Below are positions 23,058 to 30,948 of a DNA stretch of 64,000 nt, in pieces. The position numbers and the translations under genes were made by a program. The DNA lies in the IMG/VR virus record IMGVR_UViG_3300042523_000723, positions 1-64,000 of that record. One strand, written 5' to 3'. Within the stretch, counting starts at the first letter, position 1, and the number at the start of each line of letters is the position of its first letter. The notes beneath the pieces were generated by a model. It saw only the letters and a list, made by a program, of their open reading frames with translations, was not told the DNA's origin and did no database searches. This DNA comes from a virus.

Positions 23058-23498
23058 ATGAAAATTAAAAAGAACGGAGAAATAATAAATCTAAGTGAAT
23101 CAGATTTAAATAGAATTATAGAACATACTAAAAGATTAGACGAAGGACTAGGTAGAAGAATTATGTCTGGCTTTAAGGGTATTGGGGGTATGTTTAAAGG
23201 CACAGGATACGACTACACCAAATACGCTTACCAATTAAGTGGTGCAATAAACGAATTAAATGAGGAATTAGTAGAGACTAAGAAAGAGTTACAGAAGATA
23301 GTTGACAAATCTAATAGGTCTAAGATGACAAATGTTTCCTTCGATAGACTGAGTACACATATTGCAGATGCAATGGACGCTTATCAAATGGTTATCGATA
23401 CAAATGAAATTATTATAGAAGATTTAGATGCTTCAGTTTCAAGTGAAAGGGGGGGTGATAGACCCTCTAATAACCCCGGAAACCAATTTACACAATAA
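23058..23498 (+). CDS. Tagged coiled-coil protein
   Basis: This 146-aa protein's N-terminus (IINLSESDLNRIIEHTKRLDEG) is a SESDL-type tag ending in LDE/G. A Gly-rich stretch (GFKGIGGMFKGTGYDY) follows, then a helical coil (INELNEELVETKKELQKIVDK) and an acidic tail. It is unrecognised and plausibly a head-internal protein. Its end overlaps the convergent gene by 11 nt. Confidence 0.55.
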   Translation: MKIKKNGEIINLSESDLNRIIEHTKRLDEGLGRRIMSGFKGIGGMFKGTGYDYTKYAYQLSGAINELNEELVETKKELQKIVDKSNRSKMTNVSFDRLSTHIADAMDAYQMVIDTNEIIIEDLDASVSSERGGDRPSNNPGNQFTQ

Positions 23499-23760
23499 TC
23501 TCATAATAAAAGTATAAATCATTACCGTCGATACCTACGTATAGTTGCGTGTGTTTTTTTTTGTCTAACCTCTCTTTTGTTATTTCACTATCCTCCATTT
23601 TAAATCTAACTATTTCACCATTAATTCCTTTTATCTTATCCCATCTAATTTTACTATCATTAGGAACATAAGTAATCGGACTTTTTTTTTCTTTAACTTC
23701 TACCCTTTTCTTAGGTGTGGTTTTTTCTAATGACTCAGATTTAACTTTTTTTCTACTCAT
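23488..23760 (-). CDS. Small basic hypothetical protein
   Basis: This 90-aa protein is highly basic in its first 30 residues (MSRKKVKSESLEKTTPKKRVEVKEKK), followed by a small beta-rich region (GINGEIVRFKMEDSEI...LYVGIDGNDLYFYYEIIV). It could bind nucleic acid; no family is recognised. It is convergent with the tagged coiled-coil gene. Confidence 0.5.
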   Translation of the reverse strand: MSRKKVKSESLEKTTPKKRVEVKEKKSPITYVPNDSKIRWDKIKGINGEIVRFKMEDSEITKERLDKKKHTQLYVGIDGNDLYFYYEIIV

Positions 23761-23794
23761 AATACAAATATATATACTTATTTAAAAAAAAACA

Positions 23795-23802
23795 ATATTT
23801 AT
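23795..23802 (+). promoter_or_regulatory. Late-promoter-like ATATTTAT element
   Basis: ATATTTAT, 24 nt before the ATG at 23827. Confidence 0.45.
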
Positions 23803-23826
23803 ATAAATAAATGTGACTATTAAACA

Positions 23827-25302
23827 ATGGAACAACAAGAATTTTTAGAAAAACTATTTAATACTTTAATCAAAAATCGTTTAAATTATAACCCCGTTAC
23901 TAATATAGAAATTAATATATGTGACATTAACTCTCATATCGGAAAATGGAATGTAAATAAGGTACAACTTAAAAAGGACAGTTATCTGGGTACGGAGGTT
24001 AGAAAATGTTTAAGAAATTTATACGGTGTTACTGAAGATGAATCCGATACTTTGTGGGATATGATTAGAATCCATTTAAAGAAATTAATATTTGTGGAAA
24101 ATGCGTATGAGGTTTTATATGATGATTATGTACAATATGAATCTGATCCTTATCGTATAAACGGTTACAAATTGAAAGATCTTAATGATTTTATTGATTT
24201 TATGGGTGAGATTTGGTACGGAGATTTTAAAAGTGATGTATACGGTGATGAAAAAATTAATTTCTTAGATATGTTGGATAAGAGTGAGTACGAATACATC
24301 CAAAGTGAGTTATTCGACTTAATAGAGTCTTCTTGGGAACCAAATGATGAATATAGAAGTATTAATGAAGATATTGAAAGGTATGATGAGGAGGAGAAAG
24401 AGTTTAACCCCCTTAATGATGATTTAGCAACAAAAGTACAATACGAAAAAGTTTTTAAGGCATTCGATAGTAATCCCGATAAAATATTTGACTTATTAAA
24501 AGTTTTTGATTTTCAAAATAATGAACAAGGTGAAAAATATGAAAAAGAATATAATTTTATCTATAAGTATTTAACAGAATATAATAATAGAACACCAAAA
24601 TACATAAGAATAGTTTTCGATGCAGATGATTTATCAGGTATGTTTGTAGATGATAGGGATTATGACATACAAGATATGGTTAAAAACTATCTAAGTGGTG
24701 ATTGGGATTATGATACTACTTGGGAATGTATGGATTTTGATTCTTGGTTGTTTGATAAAATAGATGAATCTAATATTAAAACACTTAAAGAACATTATTT
24801 AAAAGATTTAGAAGGTGAAGAATCAGAAGAAGACTTTAAGGAGTTTGTTGAAAATGAGTTTGGTAGTGATATTGGTTGCGCCGCCAGTGACGCACAATAC
24901 AGCGCAGATATAGATTACTTACATTCTGATTTTGAAAATGGTATTGAGGATTATTTAAGTGGTTTTGGTGGTAAATTACAAAATAAAGTGAATAGTGATG
25001 GTAATCTTAATATGGGATTAGAATATGTCGCAGATTTAGAAATTGGAGAACTCACACAATCTCCTTTCTTTCAAGAGTCTCTTTTAGGTATTTTAGAAGA
25101 TGATTATCCTGATAGTTTTTACGATATTTATAATAATATCATTGAATCAGAAAAGGAGGGTTACAGTTCAGAGTATAATTATTTTTTACCTGAAGATAAA
25201 ATTAGTATTAATACAGATAAACATTTTAGATATGGTGGTGCGGGAAATATAGAATGGAATTATTTTAATGAAATATTATCAGACAAACTATCTTATTATT
25301 AA
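23827..25302 (+). CDS. Acidic hypothetical protein
   Basis: This 491-aa protein is strongly acidic and rich in Asp/Tyr/Trp (YLSGDWDYDTTWECMDFDSWLFDK, EEFVENEFGSDIGCAASDAQYS). It has no signal peptide or membrane helix and starts MEQQEFLEKLFNTLIKNRLNY without a clear tag. The low charge and negative surface recall DNA-mimic or head-interior proteins, but nothing diagnostic is seen. It is the first of three consecutive genes to 26825. Confidence 0.6.
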   Translation: MEQQEFLEKLFNTLIKNRLNYNPVTNIEINICDINSHIGKWNVNKVQLKKDSYLGTEVRKCLRNLYGVTEDESDTLWDMIRIHLKKLIFVENAYEVLYDDYVQYESDPYRINGYKLKDLNDFIDFMGEIWYGDFKSDVYGDEKINFLDMLDKSEYEYIQSELFDLIESSWEPNDEYRSINEDIERYDEEEKEFNPLNDDLATKVQYEKVFKAFDSNPDKIFDLLKVFDFQNNEQGEKYEKEYNFIYKYLTEYNNRTPKYIRIVFDADDLSGMFVDDRDYDIQDMVKNYLSGDWDYDTTWECMDFDSWLFDKIDESNIKTLKEHYLKDLEGEESEEDFKEFVENEFGSDIGCAASDAQYSADIDYLHSDFENGIEDYLSGFGGKLQNKVNSDGNLNMGLEYVADLEIGELTQSPFFQESLLGILEDDYPDSFYDIYNNIIESEKEGYSSEYNYFLPEDKISINTDKHFRYGGAGNIEWNYFNEILSDKLSYY

Positions 25303-25313
25303 TAAAATTTTAT

Positions 25314-25321
25314 TATATTTG
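25314..25321 (+). promoter_or_regulatory. Bacteroidota -7 element
   Basis: TATATTTG 32 nt before the ATG at 25354; no matching -33 box. Confidence 0.35.
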
Positions 25322-25353
25322 TATCATACGAGAACTAAAGTTAAAAAAATAAT

Positions 25354-25806
25354 ATGAATTCAAGACAAAAATTTATATCCACATTAATAGACTTCCTGAA
25401 TAAAAGGTATGGTAAAATGTCCAACCCAAATAAAGACTTTAATCTTTTTAGTAATGTATTGGGGTACGCAACGGAAAAGGTTAGACCAGAATTAGTTAAT
25501 ATATACGATATAGAGTATCGTTCTGACTTATATTATGAGATTATTAATAAATTTGTTAGGGATAACTATGGTGACGGTAATAATGCATTACCTGGAGACA
25601 GAATACGTTTAATTAACATGCCTGATGATCCTAACCCAATAGAACCTAACACTACAGGTACTGTTACATCAATAGATACAATTAATATGTTCGATGAAGA
25701 TCTTTTAAACGTTGATTGGGATAACGGTAGAATTTTAAATTTGATTGTGGGTATTGATGAATTTGAGGTTATTGATAAAGATGAACAAAATAATTTTAAA
25801 CAATGA
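25354..25806 (+). CDS. DUF4314-like domain protein
   Basis: In this 150-aa protein, residues about 78-135 (GDRIRLINMPDDPNPIEPNTTGTVTSID...VDWDNGRILNLIVGIDEF) match the small beta-barrel DUF4314 pattern: G-x-R-x-x-L-x-x-M-x-DPxPIxPxTxGTV then WDNGxxLxLIxGxD. Function is unknown. Its stop overlaps the next ATG (ATGA), so it is coupled to the metallopeptidase gene. Confidence 0.65.
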   Translation: MNSRQKFISTLIDFLNKRYGKMSNPNKDFNLFSNVLGYATEKVRPELVNIYDIEYRSDLYYEIINKFVRDNYGDGNNALPGDRIRLINMPDDPNPIEPNTTGTVTSIDTINMFDEDLLNVDWDNGRILNLIVGIDEFEVIDKDEQNNFKQ

Positions 25807-26825
25807 AAGATTTAATTAGGAAAATATTAAAAGAGGAGTTTACACACCCGAACCATCAAAAGTTTTTAGATGGTGTGGTTAATTCTTTATTAGAAACTAT
25901 ATATATTTCACCGTCAAATAACATGACTTCGTTTGGATCTGTTAGTGAGATGGAAGATATTGGTGTTTTTGATATCGATCTCGAAAGAATAAGACATGAA
26001 GATAAATATATAAAACAATTAGGGTGGGACTATCATTATGATCCTGAAGACGTATATGATGAAGGATATTATTTCAGAATAAATAACCCAAAACAACAAT
26101 ATAATTCAGATGAATTTTATTATGAAATTGTTTATGATTGGTTAGATACTTTGGTGGAAAAGGGGGTATTGGATTATAATGAAGATTTCGGAGATGCGGG
26201 TGAATGGGTTTTATTGGAAGATGATATTTTACTAAAAAGTAAATTGTTTATTTTTAATTGTACTGTATGGAGAACGTTATTAAAAGATGGATATGAATTA
26301 TTTGGGTGTGAGAGTTCCGCTAACCGAATCTCAATTATGGGAAAACTTAATAGTGTTTACGACATTGATGACTCTTTTTCTATGGATTATGTAGTAAACG
26401 AATTTTTCAGAAAATTACCATATAAGTTAAAAGATATGGGTATTAAAATGATTATACCTTCAGATAATGAAACACTGAATGAAAGTATAGTTGGTGATTT
26501 TATTGAATTCGGAAAAAGGGAATTATCATTAGGTGATGGATTTAGAGTTAATTTAACTGATAATGGTGATGACATTGAGACATTGGCGAATTATGATATG
26601 ATAGATGGTGAGATTAATGTCCTAACAAGAGATAGGGCAACTCCAGATATAATTAGATCCATTGCACATGAAATGGTACATCATAAACAAAATGAAAGAG
26701 GTGATTTAAGAGGTAATCCTGATGAGGGTGAAGATGGGTCACCTTGGGAAGATGAGGCGAACGCAAAGGCGGGTGAGTTACTTAGGGTTTTTGGGAAACA
26801 ATATCCTGAGATTTATGATATATAA
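25803..26825 (+). CDS. Tagged zinc metallopeptidase-like protein
   Basis: This 340-aa protein's N-terminus MKDLIRKILKEEF is a tag with LKE/E. Near the C-terminus SIAHEMVHHKQ (about residues 283-293) is a perfect HExxH zinc site, followed by EDEANAKAGELL (about 317-328), a good third ligand Glu, as in gluzincin-like phage metallopeptidases. The N-terminal 200 residues are acidic and unrecognised. A packaged protease could act on host proteins on entry. It ends 13 nt inside the convergent DUF192 gene. Confidence 0.65.
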   Translation: MKDLIRKILKEEFTHPNHQKFLDGVVNSLLETIYISPSNNMTSFGSVSEMEDIGVFDIDLERIRHEDKYIKQLGWDYHYDPEDVYDEGYYFRINNPKQQYNSDEFYYEIVYDWLDTLVEKGVLDYNEDFGDAGEWVLLEDDILLKSKLFIFNCTVWRTLLKDGYELFGCESSANRISIMGKLNSVYDIDDSFSMDYVVNEFFRKLPYKLKDMGIKMIIPSDNETLNESIVGDFIEFGKRELSLGDGFRVNLTDNGDDIETLANYDMIDGEINVLTRDRATPDIIRSIAHEMVHHKQNERGDLRGNPDEGEDGSPWEDEANAKAGELLRVFGKQYPEIYDI

Positions 26826-27214
26826 ACTTTATCCCCAATAGAGATATTATTTGATTTACTGAAACCATCATTTACTTCTAAATTACCATTTGATTCTACG
26901 GAAGAGTATATTGTTGTTTCATCTTGCGCTTTCGCCCTTTTAATGTCAACAATCTGATTATTATTTATGAAAATCATCTCAATTGGGAAATTAACATTTT
27001 TCATCCAAAACCCACCATCAACATAATCGTAAAACATTCCACAATTATCACAAAGATTATCTCTATACATTAAACCTGTCATTTTCTCTTCGTCTGTAGT
27101 TGGAACTTCACAATTTACTACGATTTCTTCACCATCAGAGTTTGTTATTGTCAAAACACAACTTTCTTTAAATGGTACCGATACAGTTTCTAATAATAAA
27201 TCCAATAGTTTCAT
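26813..27214 (-). CDS. DUF192-family protein with tag-like N-terminus
   Basis: This 133-aa protein shows the DUF192 signature: EEKMTGLMYRDNLCDNCGMFYDY (about 40-62) and GGFWMKNVNFPIEMIFIN (about 67-84). Many relatives are small secreted proteins of unknown role. Instead of a signal peptide this one begins MKLLDLLLETVSVP, resembling the packaging tags with (L)-L-E/T. A late element (27219-27226) lies 4 nt upstream. Confidence 0.75.
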   Translation of the reverse strand: MKLLDLLLETVSVPFKESCVLTITNSDGEEIVVNCEVPTTDEEKMTGLMYRDNLCDNCGMFYDYVDGGFWMKNVNFPIEMIFINNNQIVDIKRAKAQDETTIYSSVESNGNLEVNDGFSKSNNISIGDKVYIS

Positions 27215-27218
27215 AATA

Positions 27219-27226
27219 ATAAATAT
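27219..27226 (-). promoter_or_regulatory. Late-promoter-like element, minus strand
   Basis: ATAAATAT on the plus strand, i.e. ATATTTAT on the minus strand, 4 nt before the DUF192 start. Confidence 0.45.
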
Positions 27227-27275
27227 TGACTTTTTAATAAAAGATAGTTATACTTATAATATAAAAATTTTAATT

Positions 27276-27461
27276 ATGCCAAAAAGTAGACATAGAAAAA
27301 ATCAAAAACAAAAATCTAAGGCTAGGACAGAAAGAATTGAATCTGATCAAAGAAGAGTACAAAAAATATTTCAAAAAGAGTTTATGAAAGAGATAGAAAA
27401 ACTCAAAGATAGACAACTTGATATCGAAGAAGTAGAAGTAATAGAAGAAACTGATAACTAA
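27276..27461 (+). CDS. Small basic/coiled-coil protein
   Basis: This 61-aa protein is basic at its N-terminus (MPKSRHRKNQKQKSKARTER) and acidic helical at its C-terminus (DIEEVEVIEETDN). It is unrecognised and the bipolar charge could suit nucleic-acid binding. Confidence 0.45.
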   Translation: MPKSRHRKNQKQKSKARTERIESDQRRVQKIFQKEFMKEIEKLKDRQLDIEEVEVIEETDN

Positions 27462-27606
27462 TATCAGTTTTTTTATAATATACACCCGAAAAACCCATCC
27501 ATTTTTAGTATTTGGGTAGATTGAGTAGAATGATTTGAACGGTAGATAATAGATATGTAATCGTTTGGGTCTAAATTAAATAACATTTTAAAAAAATTAA
27601 AGAAAA

Positions 27607-27801
27607 ATGAATAACGAACAAAAAGGACAACTTTATCATTCATTATTGTTACAACATGATAAATTAGATGGACAAATTGCAGATATTAAATCTGAATCTG
27701 CTGGTATGGAACTTAACGAAACTCAAAAAGCGAAGTTAGATTTGTTAGAACAACAAAAAAATGATTTAGTTAGGAAGGCAATTAGTTTAATGAACAGTTA
27801 A
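27607..27801 (+). CDS. Small coiled-coil protein
   Basis: This 64-aa protein has heptad-like helices (LLLQHDKLDGQIADIKSE, QKAKLDLLEQQKNDLVRKAI). Its family is unrecognised. A strong terminator follows. Confidence 0.5.
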   Translation: MNNEQKGQLYHSLLLQHDKLDGQIADIKSESAGMELNETQKAKLDLLEQQKNDLVRKAISLMNS

Positions 27802-27845
27802 TTTATTTACTTTTTTAACCTTATTAGTACGAGTATAGATGACAT

Positions 27846-27878
27846 TCCCCCAACCCCTAAAGAGGGTTGGGGGTTTTC
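27846..27878 (+). terminator. Rho-independent terminator
   Basis: CCCCCAACCC and GGGTTGGGGG pair, followed by TTTT. It is the most GC-rich terminator of the window. Confidence 0.85.
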
Positions 27879-27895
27879 GATTTATAGTAAAAACG

Positions 27896-28309
27896 TTAAT
27901 ATTTTTTTGATTTTTTTAACATTTCTTTTAAAATATGAGGTTTTACCTTATAACCTTTATCGATATTCTCTTTGTAATGAAGGAATTGTAAATTTTTAAT
28001 ATTACCAATCAATTCTGGTGAAATATTATTATGATACCCAACTGAAATGCTACAAATATGATCTAAATGATAGTTTTTCCACCCTCTTTTGTCAGAATTC
28101 TCTAAATTATAGTATGGTTGTAGTTCCGTAACCTCCCAAACCATCGCATAATACAATTTTTTTTCTAAATCCTTAATATTTTTGATTTTTTGTTTGATTT
28201 TTGGGTATTTTTTTGTAATTTTACGTATTTGATACCTAATTTTATCTTTAATTTTTTCAGATGAAGACTTTCTTCGGTATTTTTTATTATATTTTAATGG
28301 TTTTTTCAT
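27896..28309 (-). CDS. HNH endonuclease
   Basis: This 137-aa protein has a very basic N-terminal half (many K/R). Its HNH core YHLDHICSISVGYHNN...LIGNIKNLQFLHYKENIDKG (about residues 80-119) has the DH, central N and final N-x-x-K. It is probably a free-standing mobile nuclease. It is divergent from the lysozyme gene across a shared palindromic late element. Confidence 0.8.
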   Translation of the reverse strand: MKKPLKYNKKYRRKSSSEKIKDKIRYQIRKITKKYPKIKQKIKNIKDLEKKLYYAMVWEVTELQPYYNLENSDKRGWKNYHLDHICSISVGYHNNISPELIGNIKNLQFLHYKENIDKGYKVKPHILKEMLKKSKKY

Positions 28310-28328
28310 ATATTTATTATAAAATAAT

Positions 28329-28342
28329 ATATTTATAAATAT
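28329..28342. promoter_or_regulatory. Palindromic bidirectional late element
   Basis: ATATTTATAAATAT is a 14-bp palindrome with the late motif on both strands. The lysozyme ATG (28341) follows 4 nt after the plus-strand motif; the HNH gene lies on the other side. Confidence 0.55.
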
Positions 28343-28892
28343 GAAAATTATAATTACTGAAAATCAATTAAAAAGATTAATAATTGAAAGTGACAATAGA
28401 AGTGATGGCACTAAATTAATCGCCAGTCAAAATTTTTGGGATTGGTTAAGGTGGCATGAGGGTAGTCCAACCAAAAAAGGAGATCCGTTATTAAAGGCAT
28501 ACAAAGATACCGTAGGCGTTTGGACTATTGGTTATGGACATACAGGTGAAGAAGCGTATGAGGGTAACGTAATATCTAAAAGTAAGGCAAATGATCTATT
28601 TATTAAGGACGTGAATGAGGCCGCAAAATGTGTAAAAACATTTTTAAATTCTTGGAAGGAAACAAATCATGAGGGATATAAACTTAAACTGAATGAATAT
28701 GAGGCACTCATTTCATTAGTTATTAATAGTGGGTGTGAGGGAGTGAGAACATCTGATTTCATTCAAAAACTTAAAAAAGGTAACTATGATGATGCAGCAG
28801 AACTAATTAAAACCTATAGATCAAAAGGATTAAAAAATAGGCGTAATGTAGAATATGAATTATTCAAAAACTCACAATACATTAAGGATTGA
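28341..28892 (+). CDS. T4-type lysozyme (GH24) with packaging tag
   Basis: This 183-aa enzyme hydrolyses the MurNAc-GlcNAc bond of peptidoglycan. After a tag (MKIIITENQLKRLIIES, with I-E/S site), the GH24 domain starts near residue 30. WHEG carries the catalytic Glu, and YKDTVGVWTIGYGHT the Asp and Thr in the usual E-8-D-5-T style spacing, with LNEYEALISLVINSGCEGV as the later helix. There is no signal peptide or transmembrane anchor. The tag implies it may travel in the virion rather than, or besides, acting as endolysin. Confidence 0.85.
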   Translation: MKIIITENQLKRLIIESDNRSDGTKLIASQNFWDWLRWHEGSPTKKGDPLLKAYKDTVGVWTIGYGHTGEEAYEGNVISKSKANDLFIKDVNEAAKCVKTFLNSWKETNHEGYKLKLNEYEALISLVINSGCEGVRTSDFIQKLKKGNYDDAAELIKTYRSKGLKNRRNVEYELFKNSQYIKD

Positions 28893-28911
28893 ATTTTTTA
28901 TTAAAAACAAT

Positions 28912-28919
28912 ATATTTAT
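28912..28919 (+). promoter_or_regulatory. Late-promoter-like ATATTTAT element
   Basis: ATATTTAT, 17 nt before the ATG at 28937. Confidence 0.5.
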
Positions 28920-28936
28920 ATAATAAAAACTAAATT

Positions 28937-30574
28937 ATGAAATACATTATATCTGAAAATCAATATAAGATATTACTTAAAGAAGATAGGGTAGAATTCT
29001 TAAGAAATCAAAATGTAATTGATCCAGAAACATTAGACCAAGCGGTAGAGGGTGAAAATGAAAGAGAAGATGAAAGAGAACCGGGAGGTGGTAGAAATAG
29101 AAGAATTAACGTTAAACCTATCGAAAATCATGAGGGTATCGATATCGCATATATTGTTACTAGTAGAAATGGTAAACAATCAATAAAATTATCGCCAGAA
29201 ATATTTCAAGACATTGTAGATGCCGACCCATCGAACAATAAACAATATGTTCAGTGGATGATTAAAGTGTTTATGAATCATATTAACGAAAATGATTTCG
29301 AACAAGCGGTTAGATTTTTAGCGGAAGATTTACCTGAAGCGAATGAATTTTTAGGTGTTTTCGATAAAGTTAAAAGTAAAAAAGTATTTAAAAGAAGTGC
29401 ACCTAATAGACCTAACGCACCTCAAAATGTGACAGACATCAACCAATACAGCGATCTAGCACACCTATATAGTGTAGTGAGTCCCTTTGTTGGTGCCGAA
29501 GATGAAGACGAAGATGGGGAAAGTAAGATTTGGAAAAGTTTGAAAAAATTCGTTGACTTAGGTGAGGCAAGACTAGCATATCGAGATAATGACGTATTAG
29601 TATATACACCATTAACAAGGGATTCGAGTTGTGAACCTTTAGGTGGTTTAGCCTCTTGGTGTACTAGAAGAGAAGGTAACAGTTATTTTGATAGTTATAG
29701 AAGAAATAACCCAAAACCTGATGGGTCACTTTCCGATTATTATGTAATTATGCCTAAAAAACTTTTCGATGGTGATGATGAAGGTGGTTTATATCCACTA
29801 CAATTCCATTTTGAATCTAATCAAATACACGATAAAAATAACTCATCTATAGAAAACAGCAGTAAGTTAGATAGTGTTTTAAATAGATTTTCAGGACTTA
29901 GGGATTTCTTTAAGAAAGAATTGGGTGCGTTAGTAGAGATGGACGTAAGAAAAGGATCGGGACTTATGGAGAGTTCATATATTAAATATTTAAATAAGTT
30001 TGGTGGATCCGCGAAAGAACACATAAGCGGTGAAGCGTATGAAGAAGGTGTTAAGAATATTAAGAAATTAGCGTCAGAACAAACTGTACCATTAAAACAA
30101 AACAAATACTTAAATTGGTTATTAGATAATGTTGATGATGTCGATGTTACAGAGTATTTAGATAAGGATACTGTTGAGATGGTAGACTTTTCTGATATGA
30201 AGATTAAAACTCTACCAGACTTATCAGGATTCAAAAAACTAAGTCATTTAGCAGCCATAAATTGTGGCCTTGATAAATTCCCACCTGCGGATTACTTACC
30301 ATTGGACACATTGGTAATGCTTTCATTAAGTAATAATAATATTGTGGAAATACCTGGTGAGGGATATGAAAAATTAAAAACTGTATTTGGAATATCTGCA
30401 GGTGGTAACCCGATTAAAAAAGTTAACAACGAAACATTAAAGAAAATGTGTACTAAAGAAGGTGCTACCATCGTTAGACTTTCTTTCGACACTAATGGTT
30501 TAGAAGGTGAAAATAAAGAAGAATTCTACAAGATGAAAGATGAGTTCTGTCAGGGGATAATGTGGTCAATATAA
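28937..30574 (+). CDS. Tagged leucine-rich-repeat protein
   Basis: This 545-aa protein starts MKYIISENQYKILLKED (tag, LKE/D). The middle contains ASWCTRREGNSYFDSYRR (about residues 233-251) and YYVIMPKKLFDG with QFHFESNQIHD, a pattern shared by some large-phage proteins of unknown function. Residues about 410-510 form several leucine-rich repeats (LPDLSGFKKLSHLAAINCGLDKFP, LVMLSLSNNNIVEIP). LRRs usually bind proteins. A packaged LRR protein could be a host-directed effector; that is inference. Confidence 0.6.
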   Translation: MKYIISENQYKILLKEDRVEFLRNQNVIDPETLDQAVEGENEREDEREPGGGRNRRINVKPIENHEGIDIAYIVTSRNGKQSIKLSPEIFQDIVDADPSNNKQYVQWMIKVFMNHINENDFEQAVRFLAEDLPEANEFLGVFDKVKSKKVFKRSAPNRPNAPQNVTDINQYSDLAHLYSVVSPFVGAEDEDEDGESKIWKSLKKFVDLGEARLAYRDNDVLVYTPLTRDSSCEPLGGLASWCTRREGNSYFDSYRRNNPKPDGSLSDYYVIMPKKLFDGDDEGGLYPLQFHFESNQIHDKNNSSIENSSKLDSVLNRFSGLRDFFKKELGALVEMDVRKGSGLMESSYIKYLNKFGGSAKEHISGEAYEEGVKNIKKLASEQTVPLKQNKYLNWLLDNVDDVDVTEYLDKDTVEMVDFSDMKIKTLPDLSGFKKLSHLAAINCGLDKFPPADYLPLDTLVMLSLSNNNIVEIPGEGYEKLKTVFGISAGGNPIKKVNNETLKKMCTKEGATIVRLSFDTNGLEGENKEEFYKMKDEFCQGIMWSI

Positions 30575-30612
30575 CAATAGATTAAAATAACAATAGAGTA
30601 AAAATAAATAAA

Positions 30613-30747
30613 ATGAATAAAGGTAAAAAAACAATCAGACTTACGGAATCAGAAATGGTTGAGATGATCGAAAGAATCGTTAATGAAGTAAAAAGAGAAA
30701 AAAGAAATCAAATTTCTGAGTCACGTAGAAGATATAATAGAAAATAG
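30613..30747 (+). CDS. Small tagged basic protein (44 aa)
   Basis: This protein consists of a tag (KTIRLTESEMVEMIERIVNE, with (V)NE/V) plus a basic tail (KREKRNQISESRRRYNRK). It is among the smallest of the tagged set, reminiscent of tiny T4 internal peptides. The exact first base is uncertain by one position. Confidence 0.5.
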   Translation: MNKGKKTIRLTESEMVEMIERIVNEVKREKRNQISESRRRYNRK

Positions 30748-30832
30748 ATATTATTATGGTAAAAGGTAATATTGGAAATCTTAATGAATAATCAACTACT
30801 GTCGCAGATGTTACCGATTTAGGGCTTATATT

Positions 30833-30868
30833 AAACACCATCTCTACGATTGAGTAGAGGTGGTGTTT
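30833..30868 (+). terminator. Strong hairpin, probable terminator
   Basis: AAACACCATCTCTAC and GTAGAGGTGGTGTTT pair over 15 bp (one G-U) with a GATTGA loop. The T-run is short. Confidence 0.6.
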
Positions 30869-30948
30869 ATGAACTAAATACTAAATTTTTCATATTTATT
30901 TGTTTTATAATACGAATAAAAAACAAATAATTTAAACTGCCAAATTTT

